From: an uncultured Collinsella sp.
GTDB taxonomy: Bacteria; Actinomycetota; Coriobacteriia; Coriobacteriales; Coriobacteriaceae
Reading direction: 5' to 3'
Assembly (NCBI GenBank): GCA_902492545.1
Contig: CABULX010000095.1
Coordinates: 1-8,528, forward strand
DNA: 8,528 nt
Shown: piece after piece, positions 1 through 5,220 of the stretch
Layout: each line of letters begins with the position of its first letter
Numbering within the stretch: position 1 is the first letter of the stretch
Made by a program: the position numbers and the translations under genes
The notes under the pieces: model-generated
Told to the model about the DNA's origin: nothing
Database searches by the model: none
Seen by the model: only the letters and a program-made list of their open reading frames with translations

Positions 1-110
1 AGGCAGCCGGCGGTCTTGGCGGCGTTATCGGCCTTGATCAGCAGAACCGAGGCGAGCGCACCGATGCACGAAACGGCAAGCGATGCGATAAACAGCGTCA
101 TGCTATCCAT
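1..110 (-). CDS. hyfB: HyfB/HycC-like hydrogenase membrane subunit, N-terminal fragment
   Basis: Partial gene: 36 codons are present and the frame is still open at the window's left edge. The ATG at 110-108 overlaps the end of the upstream ferredoxin gene by 8 bases (ATGGATAG), so the two are probably translationally coupled. The visible peptide starts MDSMTLFIASLAVSCIG and has one hydrophobic stretch (about residues 4-24), followed by a more polar LIKADNAAKTAGC. A short hydrophobic start directly after a HyfA-type ferredoxin matches the large proton-pumping-like subunit of hydrogenase-4 / formate hydrogenlyase (HyfB, HycC), a relative of complex I NuoL. In that family the protein sits in the cytoplasmic membrane and helps anchor the [NiFe]-hydrogenase arm. 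Sequence similarity over 36 residues is weak evidence, so the call rests mainly on position. Another membrane protein is possible. Confidence 0.55.
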   Translation of the reverse strand, partial: MDSMTLFIASLAVSCIGALASVLLIKADNAAKTAGC

Positions 111-720
111 TCTTTACGCTCCCTTCTGCTTTCTCGGACAGGCCCTGGGCCACAGCGGTAACGTCGACAGCCGGACCGTTTTCGATCGAGCGCAGGCGCT
201 TGGCCTCGTCGAGCTCGCGATCGGCCGCGCCGCCCATGACGGTCAGCGCCTTGGTGGGGCACGCCGCCACACAATGCGGGCCGTCCGGATCGAAGGCGCA
301 CAGGTCGCACTTGACAGCGCAGGTGTACTGGCCAGGAGCCCACGTCAGCAGGCTACTCAGGGACTTAGGATACGAAGGCGTCGGGTCGCACATGCCTGCG
401 ACACCGGCGATAGACGTGCCATCGGGATGGATGGCTCCGAAGGGGCACGCGATGGCGCACAGCCTGCACCCGATGCACTCCTGCTCCTTGACGTGGATGC
501 GATCGCCATCGTGCTCGATGGCATTCACCGGGCAGACCTCGGCGCAGGGGGCACCCTCGCAATGGTGGCAGGCAAGGGCGGCCGAAATACCGCCGGTCTT
601 CACGAGCGCCAGGCGCGGCGTATCCTGAAGACCCTGCATCCGGTGGGCGTCGGCACAGGCGGACTGGCATGTTCCGCAGCCGATGCACCTCTCCGGGTTG
701 ATGTCGATGAAGCGGTTCAT
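103..720 (-). CDS. hyfA: HyfA/HycB-type four-cluster ferredoxin subunit of formate hydrogenlyase
   Basis: A 205-residue polyferredoxin, the same length as E. coli HyfA. Four [4Fe-4S] Cys sets are visible: C12/C15/C18/C22, C51/C54/C59/C63, C82/C85/C88/C92 and C138/C141/C150/C154. In this family the subunit accepts electrons from formate dehydrogenase and passes them to the hydrogenase small subunit on the cytoplasmic side of the membrane. The ATG at 720 is chosen over an in-frame GTG at 726 because AGGAAG lies about 5 bases before the ATG and would be too close to the GTG. Residues 100-134 form an insertion between clusters, with an extra C111 and C134 outside the standard sets. It follows fdhF by 78 bases and overlaps the next gene by 8, so it is an operon member. 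HycB and related DMSO-reductase-type electron subunits share the fold; the hyf assignment comes from length and the membrane gene behind it. Confidence 0.85.
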   Translation of the reverse strand: MNRFIDINPERCIGCGTCQSACADAHRMQGLQDTPRLALVKTGGISAALACHHCEGAPCAEVCPVNAIEHDGDRIHVKEQECIGCRLCAIACPFGAIHPDGTSIAGVAGMCDPTPSYPKSLSSLLTWAPGQYTCAVKCDLCAFDPDGPHCVAACPTKALTVMGGAADRELDEAKRLRSIENGPAVDVTAVAQGLSEKAEGSVKNG

Positions 721-742
721 CCCCACTTCCTTTCAAAATAAC

Positions 743-777
743 GGGCCGGGCTCCCGAACGTACGGGACGCCCGGCCC
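743..777 (-). promoter_or_regulatory. Intercistronic GC-rich hairpin between fdhF and hyfA
   Basis: A 14-bp stem: GGGCCGGGC pairs with GCCCGGCCC and an inner TCCCG pairs with CGGGA. There is one unpaired base and a 6-base loop. On the transcribed (minus) strand it is followed by GTTATTTTG, a weak T-rich tract, and then the hyfA ribosome binding site. It could be a leaky terminator that lowers hyf expression relative to fdhF, or a stabiliser or processing site in the mRNA. The structure is seen directly; the role is inferred. Confidence 0.5.
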
Positions 778-798
778 AAAAAGCCAACGAGAACGGGA

Positions 799-3021
799 CT
801 ACACGATTTGGTTCACGTGCGTCTCATCGTCGAACTTGGCGGCGCCGGGCTCAACGTCCTGGGGAGCGGCGGCATCCACCAGAGCCTGCTTGAGCTCGGT
901 GTACTGACGCTCGACCTCGCCCTCGGCCCAGACCTGGTCGGCGATAGCGTCGACCTGGCAGGCGGAGAACTTGTCCTCGGGCGTATGCGAGACCGGGTCG
1001 ACCTTGTGAATGGTCAGCTCGTTGCACTTGCCGATCCACCACTGGTAGGTCATATAGACCGTGCCCTTGTTGATGCGATCGCTCACGTCGGCGCGGCTGT
1101 ATACCTGGCCGCGGCGGCTGTGAATCGAGACGATGTCGCCGTTCTTGATGCCGCGCGCCTGGGCGTCCGCGGGATTCATGCGGACAAAGCCGGGCTCGTC
1201 GGCAAGCAGCGCCAGCGTCTTGCAGTTGCCGGTCATCGAGCGGCAGCTGTAGTGGCCGACCTCGCGGACGGTGCACAGGATGAGCGGGTACTCATCGTCG
1301 GGAAGCTCGGAGGGCGCCTCCCAGTCGTGCGCCATCAGGTTGGCGCGGCCGTCCTTGGTGGTGAACTTGCCACCAGCGAACATGTCGGGCGTACCGTGGT
1401 CGTTCACGTCGGTGGTCTTGACGGGCCACTGGGCGTAGCCGCCCTCGGGAGCCATCTTCTCGTAGGTCGCGCCCACAAAGTTGGGGCACAGGCTAATGCA
1501 CTCATTCCAGATCTGCTCGGTGTTGTCGTAGTGCATGGGGTAGCCCATGCGCGTAGACAGGTCCGCGAAGATCTCCCAATCGTGGCGGCACTCGCCCTTG
1601 GGCGGAACGGCCGCGTCAAAGTGCTGGAAGCTACGGTCGGATGCGGTAAAGACACCCTCGTGCTCGCCCCAAGAGGTAGCGGGCAGGATGACGTCGGCGA
1701 GCATGGTCGTCTGCGTCATAAAGATGTCCTGGCAAATGAACAGATCCAGCTCGGAGAGCGTCTTGCGCATACCGGCCGAATCGGGCTCGGTCTGCACCGG
1801 GTCCTCGCCGTAGTTGTAGAAGCAGTGCACCTTGCCCTCGTCGACCAGGTGACCCAGGTCGGTGAGCTTGTAGCCCTCCTCGAGCGGGAGCTTTTCCTCG
1901 GGCACGCCCCAAGCCTTGGCAAACTTGGCGCGCACAGCCGGGTCGGTGACTTTCTGGTAGCCAGGGTACAGGTTGGGCAGCATGCCCATATCGCAGGAGC
2001 CCTGGACGTTGTTCTGACCGCGCACGGGCGCGAGGCCGGAATTGGGTTTGCCGATCTGGCCGGCAACGCAGGCGATGGAGGCGATGGTGTGCACCGTCTT
2101 CAGGTTCTGCTTCTGCTGGCATACGCCCATACCCCAGCCAATGATGGCAGAGGGCTTCGCCGTGGCGTACATCTCGGCAGCTTGGTGGATCAACGCGGGC
2201 TCGACACCCGTGATGTCCTGTACGGATTCGGGAGTGTAGTTCTTGATGGTCTCCCACCACTCGTCAAAGCCGTTCGTGTGCTCGGCGACGAATTCCTTGT
2301 CGTAGAGGCCATCGTTGACCAAGCAGTTGGCAAAGGCGTTGAGGAACGCAACGTTGCAACCGTTCTTGATCGGAAGGTAGAGATCGGCGATACGCGCGGT
2401 TTCGATATGGCGCGGATCGGCGACGATGATCTTGCAACCCTTTTCTTTGGCTCGCACGATACGCCTTGCGACGATGGGGTGCGAATCGGCAGGGTTATAG
2501 CCGAAGAGGAAAATGCAGCCCGCATCCTCCATACCGGGGATGGAGCATGACATGCAACCTGAACCAACCGTGTCCATCAGACCGAGGACAGTAGGGCCGT
2601 GTCAAGTACGGGCGCAGTTGTCTACGCTGTGGGTGCCGATGCACGCACGCGTAAACTTCTGCATGACGTAATTCGCCTCATTGCCGCCGCCTCGCGAAGA
2701 GCCAGTGGTCATGACAGCGTTAGGACCATATTCGTCAATTATGGCCTGCATCTTAGATGCGGTGAAATCCAGTGCCTCGTCCCAGCTTACGCGCTCAAGA
2801 TCCGCGCCCTTAGTGCGGCGGATCATCGGGTGCAGTACGCGAGGAGTCAAGATCTTGGTGTCGTTGATGAAGTCGTAGCCGCTCATGCCCTTAAGGCACA
2901 GCTCGCTCTGGTTGGTGATGCCGTTGAGCGGTTCGGTGCCCACGACCTGGCCGTTTTGGACCAGGAGGTTAAACTGGCAACCGGCGCCGCAGTACGGGCA
3001 GATCACTTTATGCTTCTCCAT
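799..3021 (-). CDS. fdhF: Formate dehydrogenase H, selenocysteine-containing (one CDS read through TGA at 2602-2604)
   Basis: Molybdopterin formate dehydrogenase, oxidising formate to CO2 in the cytoplasm as the electron source for H2 production. The frame carries one TGA, at codon 140; reading it as selenocysteine (U) gives 740 residues without a break. Around it the protein reads DNCART-U-HGPTVLGL, aligning with E. coli FdhF CCARV-U-HGPSVAGL, also at residue 140. The [4Fe-4S] cysteines C8, C11, C15 and C42 and lysine K44 fall at the E. coli numbers, and H141 follows U140. Further family motifs include VFLFGYNPADSHP-like, PVRGQNNVQGSCDMG, SWGEHEGVFTASDR and REVGHYSCRSMTGN. The C terminus is about 25 residues longer than in E. 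coli (715 aa). The start ATG at 3021 follows GGAAGGAGGG. It sits 75 bases after hydN and 78 before hyfA. A sequencing error or nonsense pseudogene is unlikely given the SECIS hairpin and the intact downstream frame. Confidence 0.95.
2564..2604 (-). promoter_or_regulatory. Bacterial SECIS element with the selenocysteine UGA codon of fdhF
   Basis: The UGA is at 2604-2602. Eighteen bases later the RNA shows GGUCU (2583-2579) as the loop of a hairpin. UGUCC (2590-2586) pairs with GGACA (2575-2571), and UC (2585-2584) pairs with GA (2578-2577), leaving U2576 bulged. A weaker lower stem pairs 2591-2595 with 2568-2564. In E. coli fdhF the SelB-binding hairpin likewise has a GGUCU loop, a bulged U and the same 18-base distance from UGA. 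The bulged U there is on the 5' side of the stem, whereas here it is on the 3' side. SelB with GTP and Sec-tRNA would bind this hairpin to insert selenocysteine. Confidence 0.9.
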
Positions 3022-3044
3022 GACACCCTCCTTCCTTTTTCTGC

Positions 3045-3060
3045 TACCGATTACTCGGTA
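3045..3060 (-). promoter_or_regulatory. Small GUAA-loop hairpin in the fdhF leader
   Basis: TACCGA and TCGGTA form a perfect 6-bp stem closed by a GUAA loop (GNRA class) on the minus-strand RNA. It lies between the hydN stop and the fdhF ribosome binding site, whose GGAAGGAGGG is about 10 bases further on. It may affect mRNA stability or fdhF translation. A chance hairpin of this size is possible. Confidence 0.3.
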
Positions 3061-3096
3061 CTAATTTGACAATCATTGGGCCTGTCGCCCCAACGC

Positions 3097-3615
3097 TTAC
3101 GCCTCGTTTTCGATGGCGGCGCGGGCACGCTCGGCAGTCAGTTCTGCCAGGCGCTCCTCGTCTACCAGGGTGAGGCCCTTGGTCGGGCACGCCTCGGCAC
3201 ACGCCGGACCGCCGGGACGGTCCACGCACAGGTCGCACTTGAGCACGAAGCTCTTGGTCTGCGAACCCACGCGAACGTCGCCCATCAAGACCGGAACCTG
3301 CGTGGTCGCCACGCTCACGGCGCCAAAGGGGCATGCCATGACGCAGCTCTTGCAGCCGATGCAGTTGTCCTCGTTGACGCCGATACGATGGTTCTTTGGA
3401 TCAAAGAACAAGGCGCCCGTAGGACAGGCCTTCGCGCACGGGGCATCCTCGCAGTGATGGCAAGCCACCGGTGCGGAGATCTCGTACGTACGCGTCACGC
3501 GCAGGCGCGGCGCGGCGATGTTGCCGGGGATGTCGTGCGCCTCGATGCACGCCGCCATACAGGTTTGGCACCCAATGCAGCGTGAGGAATCGGCTACGAC
3601 TCGTTTATTGCCCAT
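3097..3615 (-). CDS. hydN: HydN-like four-cluster ferredoxin (electron carrier for formate dehydrogenase H)
   Basis: A 172-residue ferredoxin, close to E. coli HydN (175 aa), which is also encoded next to fdhF or the hydrogenase maturation genes. Four [4Fe-4S] sets are visible: C13/C16/C19/C23, C52/C55/C60/C64, C85/C88/C91/C95 and C127/C130/C139/C143. Family knowledge places it in electron transfer from FdhF to hydrogenase. The start is the ATG at 3615, giving MGNKRVVADSSRCIGC. AGGAGGGAG lies about 10 bases before it and the protein aligns from there. The frame stays open 36 codons further upstream, but that part is a low-quality leader with no ribosome binding site. It is the first gene of the operon (hydN-fdhF-hyfA-hyfB) and carries the structured leader described separately. 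HydN and HycB/HyfA differ mostly in length and context, so the exact paralogue name is less sure than the fold. Confidence 0.85.
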   Translation of the reverse strand: MGNKRVVADSSRCIGCQTCMAACIEAHDIPGNIAAPRLRVTRTYEISAPVACHHCEDAPCAKACPTGALFFDPKNHRIGVNEDNCIGCKSCVMACPFGAVSVATTQVPVLMGDVRVGSQTKSFVLKCDLCVDRPGGPACAEACPTKGLTLVDEERLAELTAERARAAIENEA

Positions 3616-3639
3616 GTTGTTCACTCCCTCCTGAATCCC

Positions 3640-3690
3640 ATGCCGGAGAGACCCTGTCGACGTTGCCCCGGACCGCCCGTGGTCCGGCAT
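3640..3690 (-). promoter_or_regulatory. Candidate regulatory leader of the fdh operon: two mutually exclusive hairpins
   Basis: On the minus-strand RNA, CCGGACC (3687-3681) pairs perfectly with GGTCCGG (3674-3668) around a 6-base loop. Alternatively ATGCCGG (3690-3684) pairs perfectly with CCGGCAT (3646-3640). Both use bases 3687-3684, so only one can form at a time. The second structure ends about 8 bases before the AGGAGGGAG ribosome binding site of hydN. This is the layout of an RNA switch or attenuator. No known riboswitch class (including the molybdenum cofactor motif) was recognised. The pairing is seen directly; the function is inferred. Confidence 0.4.
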
Positions 3691-3745
3691 CGGCGTATCG
3701 AGTGCATGCGGCGAAACAGGCACTTCGATAGAATTCCTCCAACGA

Positions 3746-3780
3746 TATACAGGTTAAATATACGCAGTTGCAGGTGGCAA
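3746..3780 (-). promoter_or_regulatory. Possible fdh operon promoter overlapped by a TTGC-N5-GCAA palindrome
   Basis: Reading the minus strand, CTGCAA (3773-3768) and TGTATA (3751-3746) are 16 bases apart, a weak -35/-10 pair that would start transcription near 3739 and give a leader of about 125 bases before hydN. A 13-bp palindrome TTGC-AGGTG-GCAA (3768-3780) covers the -35, which would suit a repressor or activator site. TATATT just upstream (3763-3758) is an alternative -10. No FNR-type TTGAT-N4-ATCAA site is seen. Confidence 0.3.
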
Positions 3781-3793
3781 ACTTGAGCATAGG

Positions 3794-3824
3794 CCCTGCA
3801 ATACGGGTGTATTGCAGGGGTTTT
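3794..3824 (+). promoter_or_regulatory. Perfect 11-bp inverted repeat, operator or terminator-like hairpin
   Basis: CCCTGCAATAC (3794-3804) and GTATTGCAGGG (3809-3819) are perfect complements around GGGT. On the plus strand the stem is followed by GTTTT, which resembles a short terminator, but there is no plus-strand gene upstream to terminate. Its centre lies about 67 bases upstream of the proposed fdh start site, so a dimeric regulator site is at least as likely. It could also stop antisense transcription leaving the fdh operon. Confidence 0.35.
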
Positions 3825-3865
3825 GGCAGGTTGGAATTATTCTCTAGAAGCTATAAAGGTGAGTG

Positions 3866-3931
3866 TATTACATGCGTACATCCAAGGGAGATTTCACGCT
3901 CGTTTCTGAAAGATGTAGTACGTTTGTAATA
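3866..3931. repeat. Imperfect inverted repeat in the divergent intergenic region
   Basis: TATTACATGCGTAC (3866-3879) and GTACGTTTGTAATA (3918-3931) match as an inverted repeat at 12 of 14 positions with a 38-base spacer. The surrounding DNA is clearly AT-richer than the genes on both sides. Paired half-sites like this may bind a regulator. A plus-strand promoter is possible just after it (TTTACA at 3935-3940, AATAAA at 3958-3963, 17-base spacing). Confidence 0.3.
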
Positions 3932-3980
3932 TCGTTTACACTCAATTACTCTAGTGCAATAAAGTAGTGGTTGTAAGATT

Positions 3981-3994
3981 GGCTATTATTAGCC
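3981..3994. promoter_or_regulatory. Short palindrome upstream of the toxin-antitoxin operon
   Basis: GGCTA-TTAT-TAGCC is a perfect 5-bp inverted repeat 51 bases before the antitoxin start. RelB/DinJ-type antitoxins normally repress their own operon through short palindromes near the promoter, so this is a candidate operator. TTGACT at 4005-4010 nearby could be a -35 element, but the matching -10 (ATTAAG) is poor. Confidence 0.3.
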
Positions 3995-4044
3995 GATGTT
4001 GTATTTGACTATTCAAATTGCACGCTCATTAAGGGAGGCCAGTG

Positions 4045-4368
4045 ATGTCATCGACTCAAAAACGAGCCATCCTGCAGGTGCGCATTCGCGAGGAAGACAA
4101 GCAGCATGCCGAACGTCTCTACGACGCCATGGGCACATCGCTCGCCGAGGCTGTCCGTCTATTTGTCGCGCAGAGTATTTTGATGCGCAAGCTCCCATTT
4201 CAACCGGTCGCCGTGCGCTCCAAGGACGGCACGGCCGCCTATGGACTGCTCAAAGCATACGGGGACCCCAATCGCCGCTCCGAGGAGCGCAATGCCTGGA
4301 TTGAATACCTAGCCACAGAAAGCGACGAGTCGGTTTTGGGTCCCGAGGAAGTAGATATCCATGAGTAG
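4045..4368 (+). CDS. RelB/DinJ-family ribbon-helix-helix antitoxin
   Basis: A 107-residue protein starting MSSTQKRAILQVRIREEDK. The N-terminal half has the RelB/DinJ pattern: a short beta strand (AILQVRI), a helix (DKQHAERLYDAMG), then TSLAEAVRLFVAQSI and LPFQP, as in DNA-binding ribbon-helix-helix antitoxins. The C-terminal half, rich in acidic residues, would bind and block the toxin. The ATG at 4045 is chosen because AAGGGAGG (4031-4038) lies 6 bases before it; the GTG at 4042 would be only 3 bases away. Its end overlaps the toxin start by 8 bases, typical of a toxin-antitoxin pair. Autoregulation through an upstream palindrome is likely from the family but not shown. The exact subfamily is uncertain, because RelB-like antitoxins pair with several toxin folds. 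Confidence 0.8.
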   Translation: MSSTQKRAILQVRIREEDKQHAERLYDAMGTSLAEAVRLFVAQSILMRKLPFQPVAVRSKDGTAAYGLLKAYGDPNRRSEERNAWIEYLATESDESVLGPEEVDIHE

Positions 4369-4816
4369 CACCATCATCGACGAGACCGTCATCCTTCGCT
4401 ACCTGCTTGACGACGACGAGGTCCTGTCACCGCGCGCCGCCAAGGTCATCGCCACGCGCACCGCACGTGTCTACCCCGAAATCATCACGCGCGTCGTGGT
4501 CACGCTGCGCGACGTCTATAAGGTTCCCCGCGTTGAAATTGCTGCGGCCATGAAAAGGCTGCTCGATGACGTCATGGTCGACGAGCCCACCGTTGTCGCC
4601 CTTGCCGTCAAACTCTTCGGCAAGACCCATATGGACTTTACCGACTGCCTCCTCGCAGCCCGAACTGCCATCTACAACGATGATGTCGTGAGCTTTGGCA
4701 AGCCCATCATCCAAGGCATGATCGATTACCGCCGTAAACGCCAAACCGCCGCCGACGCCCGCAGCCGAAGCACCGACTCCACCATCGACAAGCTCCGCCA
4801 CCACCCCCGCAGCTAA
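4361..4816 (+). CDS. PIN-domain toxin (VapC-like ribonuclease fold), catalytic residues partly substituted
   Basis: A 151-residue protein overlapping the antitoxin by 8 bases. Features of a PIN domain are clear: an N-terminal strand IIDETVILRYLLDDD with D7, a central helix after YPEIITRVVVTLRDVYKVPR, then HMDFTDCLLAARTA with D92 and D95, and a last strand DVVSFGKPI. PIN toxins cut RNA, often tRNA, using about four acidic side chains. The glutamate normally found in the central EVV-type motif is R44 here, and the aspartate of the usual SFDK motif is G113. E40 may stand in for the first. The toxin may therefore be weak or inactive, or belong to a divergent branch. Residues 118-151 form an extra, mostly basic and polar tail. 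It is the last gene of the operon. The pairing of a RelB-type antitoxin with a PIN toxin is known in bacteria. Confidence 0.75.
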   Translation: MSSTIIDETVILRYLLDDDEVLSPRAAKVIATRTARVYPEIITRVVVTLRDVYKVPRVEIAAAMKRLLDDVMVDEPTVVALAVKLFGKTHMDFTDCLLAARTAIYNDDVVSFGKPIIQGMIDYRRKRQTAADARSRSTDSTIDKLRHHPRS

Positions 4817-4828
4817 ACCTATCCCCAC

Positions 4829-4910
4829 CTAAGGTACGGTGAAATAGTTCCTGGATTTAGGCTTATTAGACTTATTCGGACTTTTCAGAAACTATTTAAC
4901 CGTACCTTAG
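4829..4910. repeat. 82-bp inverted-repeat element (MITE-like or large hairpin)
   Basis: The arms 4829-4849 and 4890-4910 are inverted copies of 21 bases with a single mismatch (G4841 opposite A4898). Three more pairs (CTG/CAG) follow inside after one mismatch. The 32-base middle is AT-rich. The outer ends read CTAAGGTACGGT and ACCGTACCTTAG. There is no T-run, so a standard terminator is unlikely. It lies 12 bases after the toxin stop. A small non-autonomous transposable element or a mobile palindrome fits best; no obvious target-site duplication flanks it. Confidence 0.55.
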
Positions 4911-4915
4911 CTAGG

Positions 4916-4949
4916 GCGCGGGGCGGCATCGATTCCCGTTGCCCCGTGC
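4916..4949. repeat. Hairpin with a TCGATTCCC loop at the head of repeat copy 1
   Basis: GCGCGGGGC (4916-4924) pairs with GCCCCGTGC (4941-4949) through 9 pairs, including one G-T. The 16-base loop contains TCGATTCCC, the T-loop sequence of tRNA. The equivalent place before copy 2 has TGCCGG (5121-5126) and CCGGCA (5143-5148), again around a 16-base loop with TCGATTCCC. Different stem sequences with the same pairing suggest a maintained structure. Confidence 0.4.
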
Positions 4950-5020
4950 ACTTACGAAAATGGCTCTGGCCCCAAAAGGGATCAGAGCCATTCATCTATC
5001 TTGTGGAGCGGGCGACGGGA
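4929..5020. repeat. Direct repeat copy 1 (92 bp): hairpin plus tRNA-Gly 3'-end fragment
   Basis: Aligns without net gaps to 5129-5220, exactly 200 bp further on, with about 76 of 92 bases identical. The last 25 bases are identical and include, on the minus strand, the 3' end of tRNA-Gly (acceptor strand, discriminator T and CCA, about 17 nt). Beyond 5020 the similarity to tRNA-Gly stops abruptly, so this is a broken tRNA end and not a gene. It may come from a tandem duplication of the tRNA-Gly tail and terminator, or from insertion at a tRNA attachment site. Confidence 0.7.
4957..4992 (-). terminator. Hairpin of repeat copy 1, terminator-like
   Basis: AATGGCTCTG pairs with CAGAGCCATT, then CCC with GGG around AAAA. 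On the minus strand the stem is followed by TTTTC. It is the sister of the tRNA operon terminator at 5157-5192. A T-A pair here is a C-G pair there, a compensatory change that supports the hairpin being functional. It would catch readthrough from the tRNA operon, or stop plus-strand transcripts from the toxin-antitoxin genes. Confidence 0.5.
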
Positions 5021-5128
5021 AGTCCAAGGGTTTGCTTCGCAAACCCTTGTTTCGCTGCGGGCCATTGGCCCTTGCGTGCTGCGCTGGAAAATGCTCACGC
5101 ATTTTCTCAGCTTCGCACCCTGCCGGGT
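5021..5128. other. Hairpin-rich spacer between the two tRNA-Gly-derived repeats
   Basis: No gene is seen here. It folds into three consecutive hairpins: CAAGGGTTTGC with GCAAACCCTTG (5025-5049, 11 bp, 3-base loop), GGGCC with GGCCC (13 bp total length, around 5060-5072), and GCTGGAAAATGC with GCATTTTCTCAGC (around 5082-5110, 12 bp with one bulge). It ends in a T-loop-like GGGTTCGATTCCC on the plus strand (5126-5137). GGGCGA (5010-5015) could also pair with TCGTCC (5139-5144) to close the whole segment like an acceptor stem. A small structured RNA or repeat element inserted into a tRNA-derived sequence is possible. Confidence 0.35.
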
Positions 5129-5220
5129 TCGATTCCCATCGTCCGGCACGCTTATGAAAACGGCTCTGATCCCAAAGGGAATCAGAGCCGTTAAGCTATC
5201 TTGTGGAGCGGGCGACGGGA
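5129..5220. repeat. Direct repeat copy 2 (92 bp), contains the terminator and tRNA-Gly 3' end
   Basis: The partner of copy 1 at 4929-5020, at a spacing of exactly 200 bp. This copy is joined to the intact tRNA-Gly gene, so it is the likely parent. Differences cluster in the head hairpin and in paired positions of the terminator stem; the tRNA-derived end is unchanged. Confidence 0.7.
5157..5192 (-). terminator. Rho-independent terminator of the tRNA-Pro/tRNA-Gly operon
   Basis: AACGGCTCTGAT pairs with ATCAGAGCCGTT, then CCC with GGG around a 3-base loop; one A is bulged. On the minus strand the stem is followed by TTTTC. It begins 11 bases after the encoded CCA of tRNA-Gly. Being nearly symmetrical, it could also work on the plus strand. 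Confidence 0.75.

Noticed and set aside
16..741. 241-aa plus-strand frame opposite hyfA
   Set aside because: No family features. The minus-strand frame carries 16 cluster-binding cysteines in the correct spacing.
808..2550. Long plus-strand open frame (580 aa) antisense to fdhF
   Set aside because: High-GC codon bias keeps the opposite strand open. The peptide has no recognisable domain, and the minus strand clearly encodes FdhF.
2602..3021. Treating the 139-aa N-terminal FdhF piece as a separate or broken gene
   Set aside because: The stop is TGA at the exact selenocysteine position, with a SECIS hairpin behind it, and the frame continues without shift.
3616..3723. Extended hydN start adding 36 residues
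   Set aside because: The added part is not ferredoxin-like, and a good ribosome binding site sits directly before the ATG at 3615.
3605..3790. 61-aa minus-strand ORF upstream of hydN as a leader peptide
   Set aside because: It starts upstream of the likely promoter, has no ribosome binding site and overlaps the structured leader. Composition does not suggest a real protein.
5001..5150. Third complete tRNA gene on the plus strand
   Set aside because: A T-loop-like motif and a possible acceptor pairing exist, but there is no D-arm, no anticodon arm and no proper T-stem.
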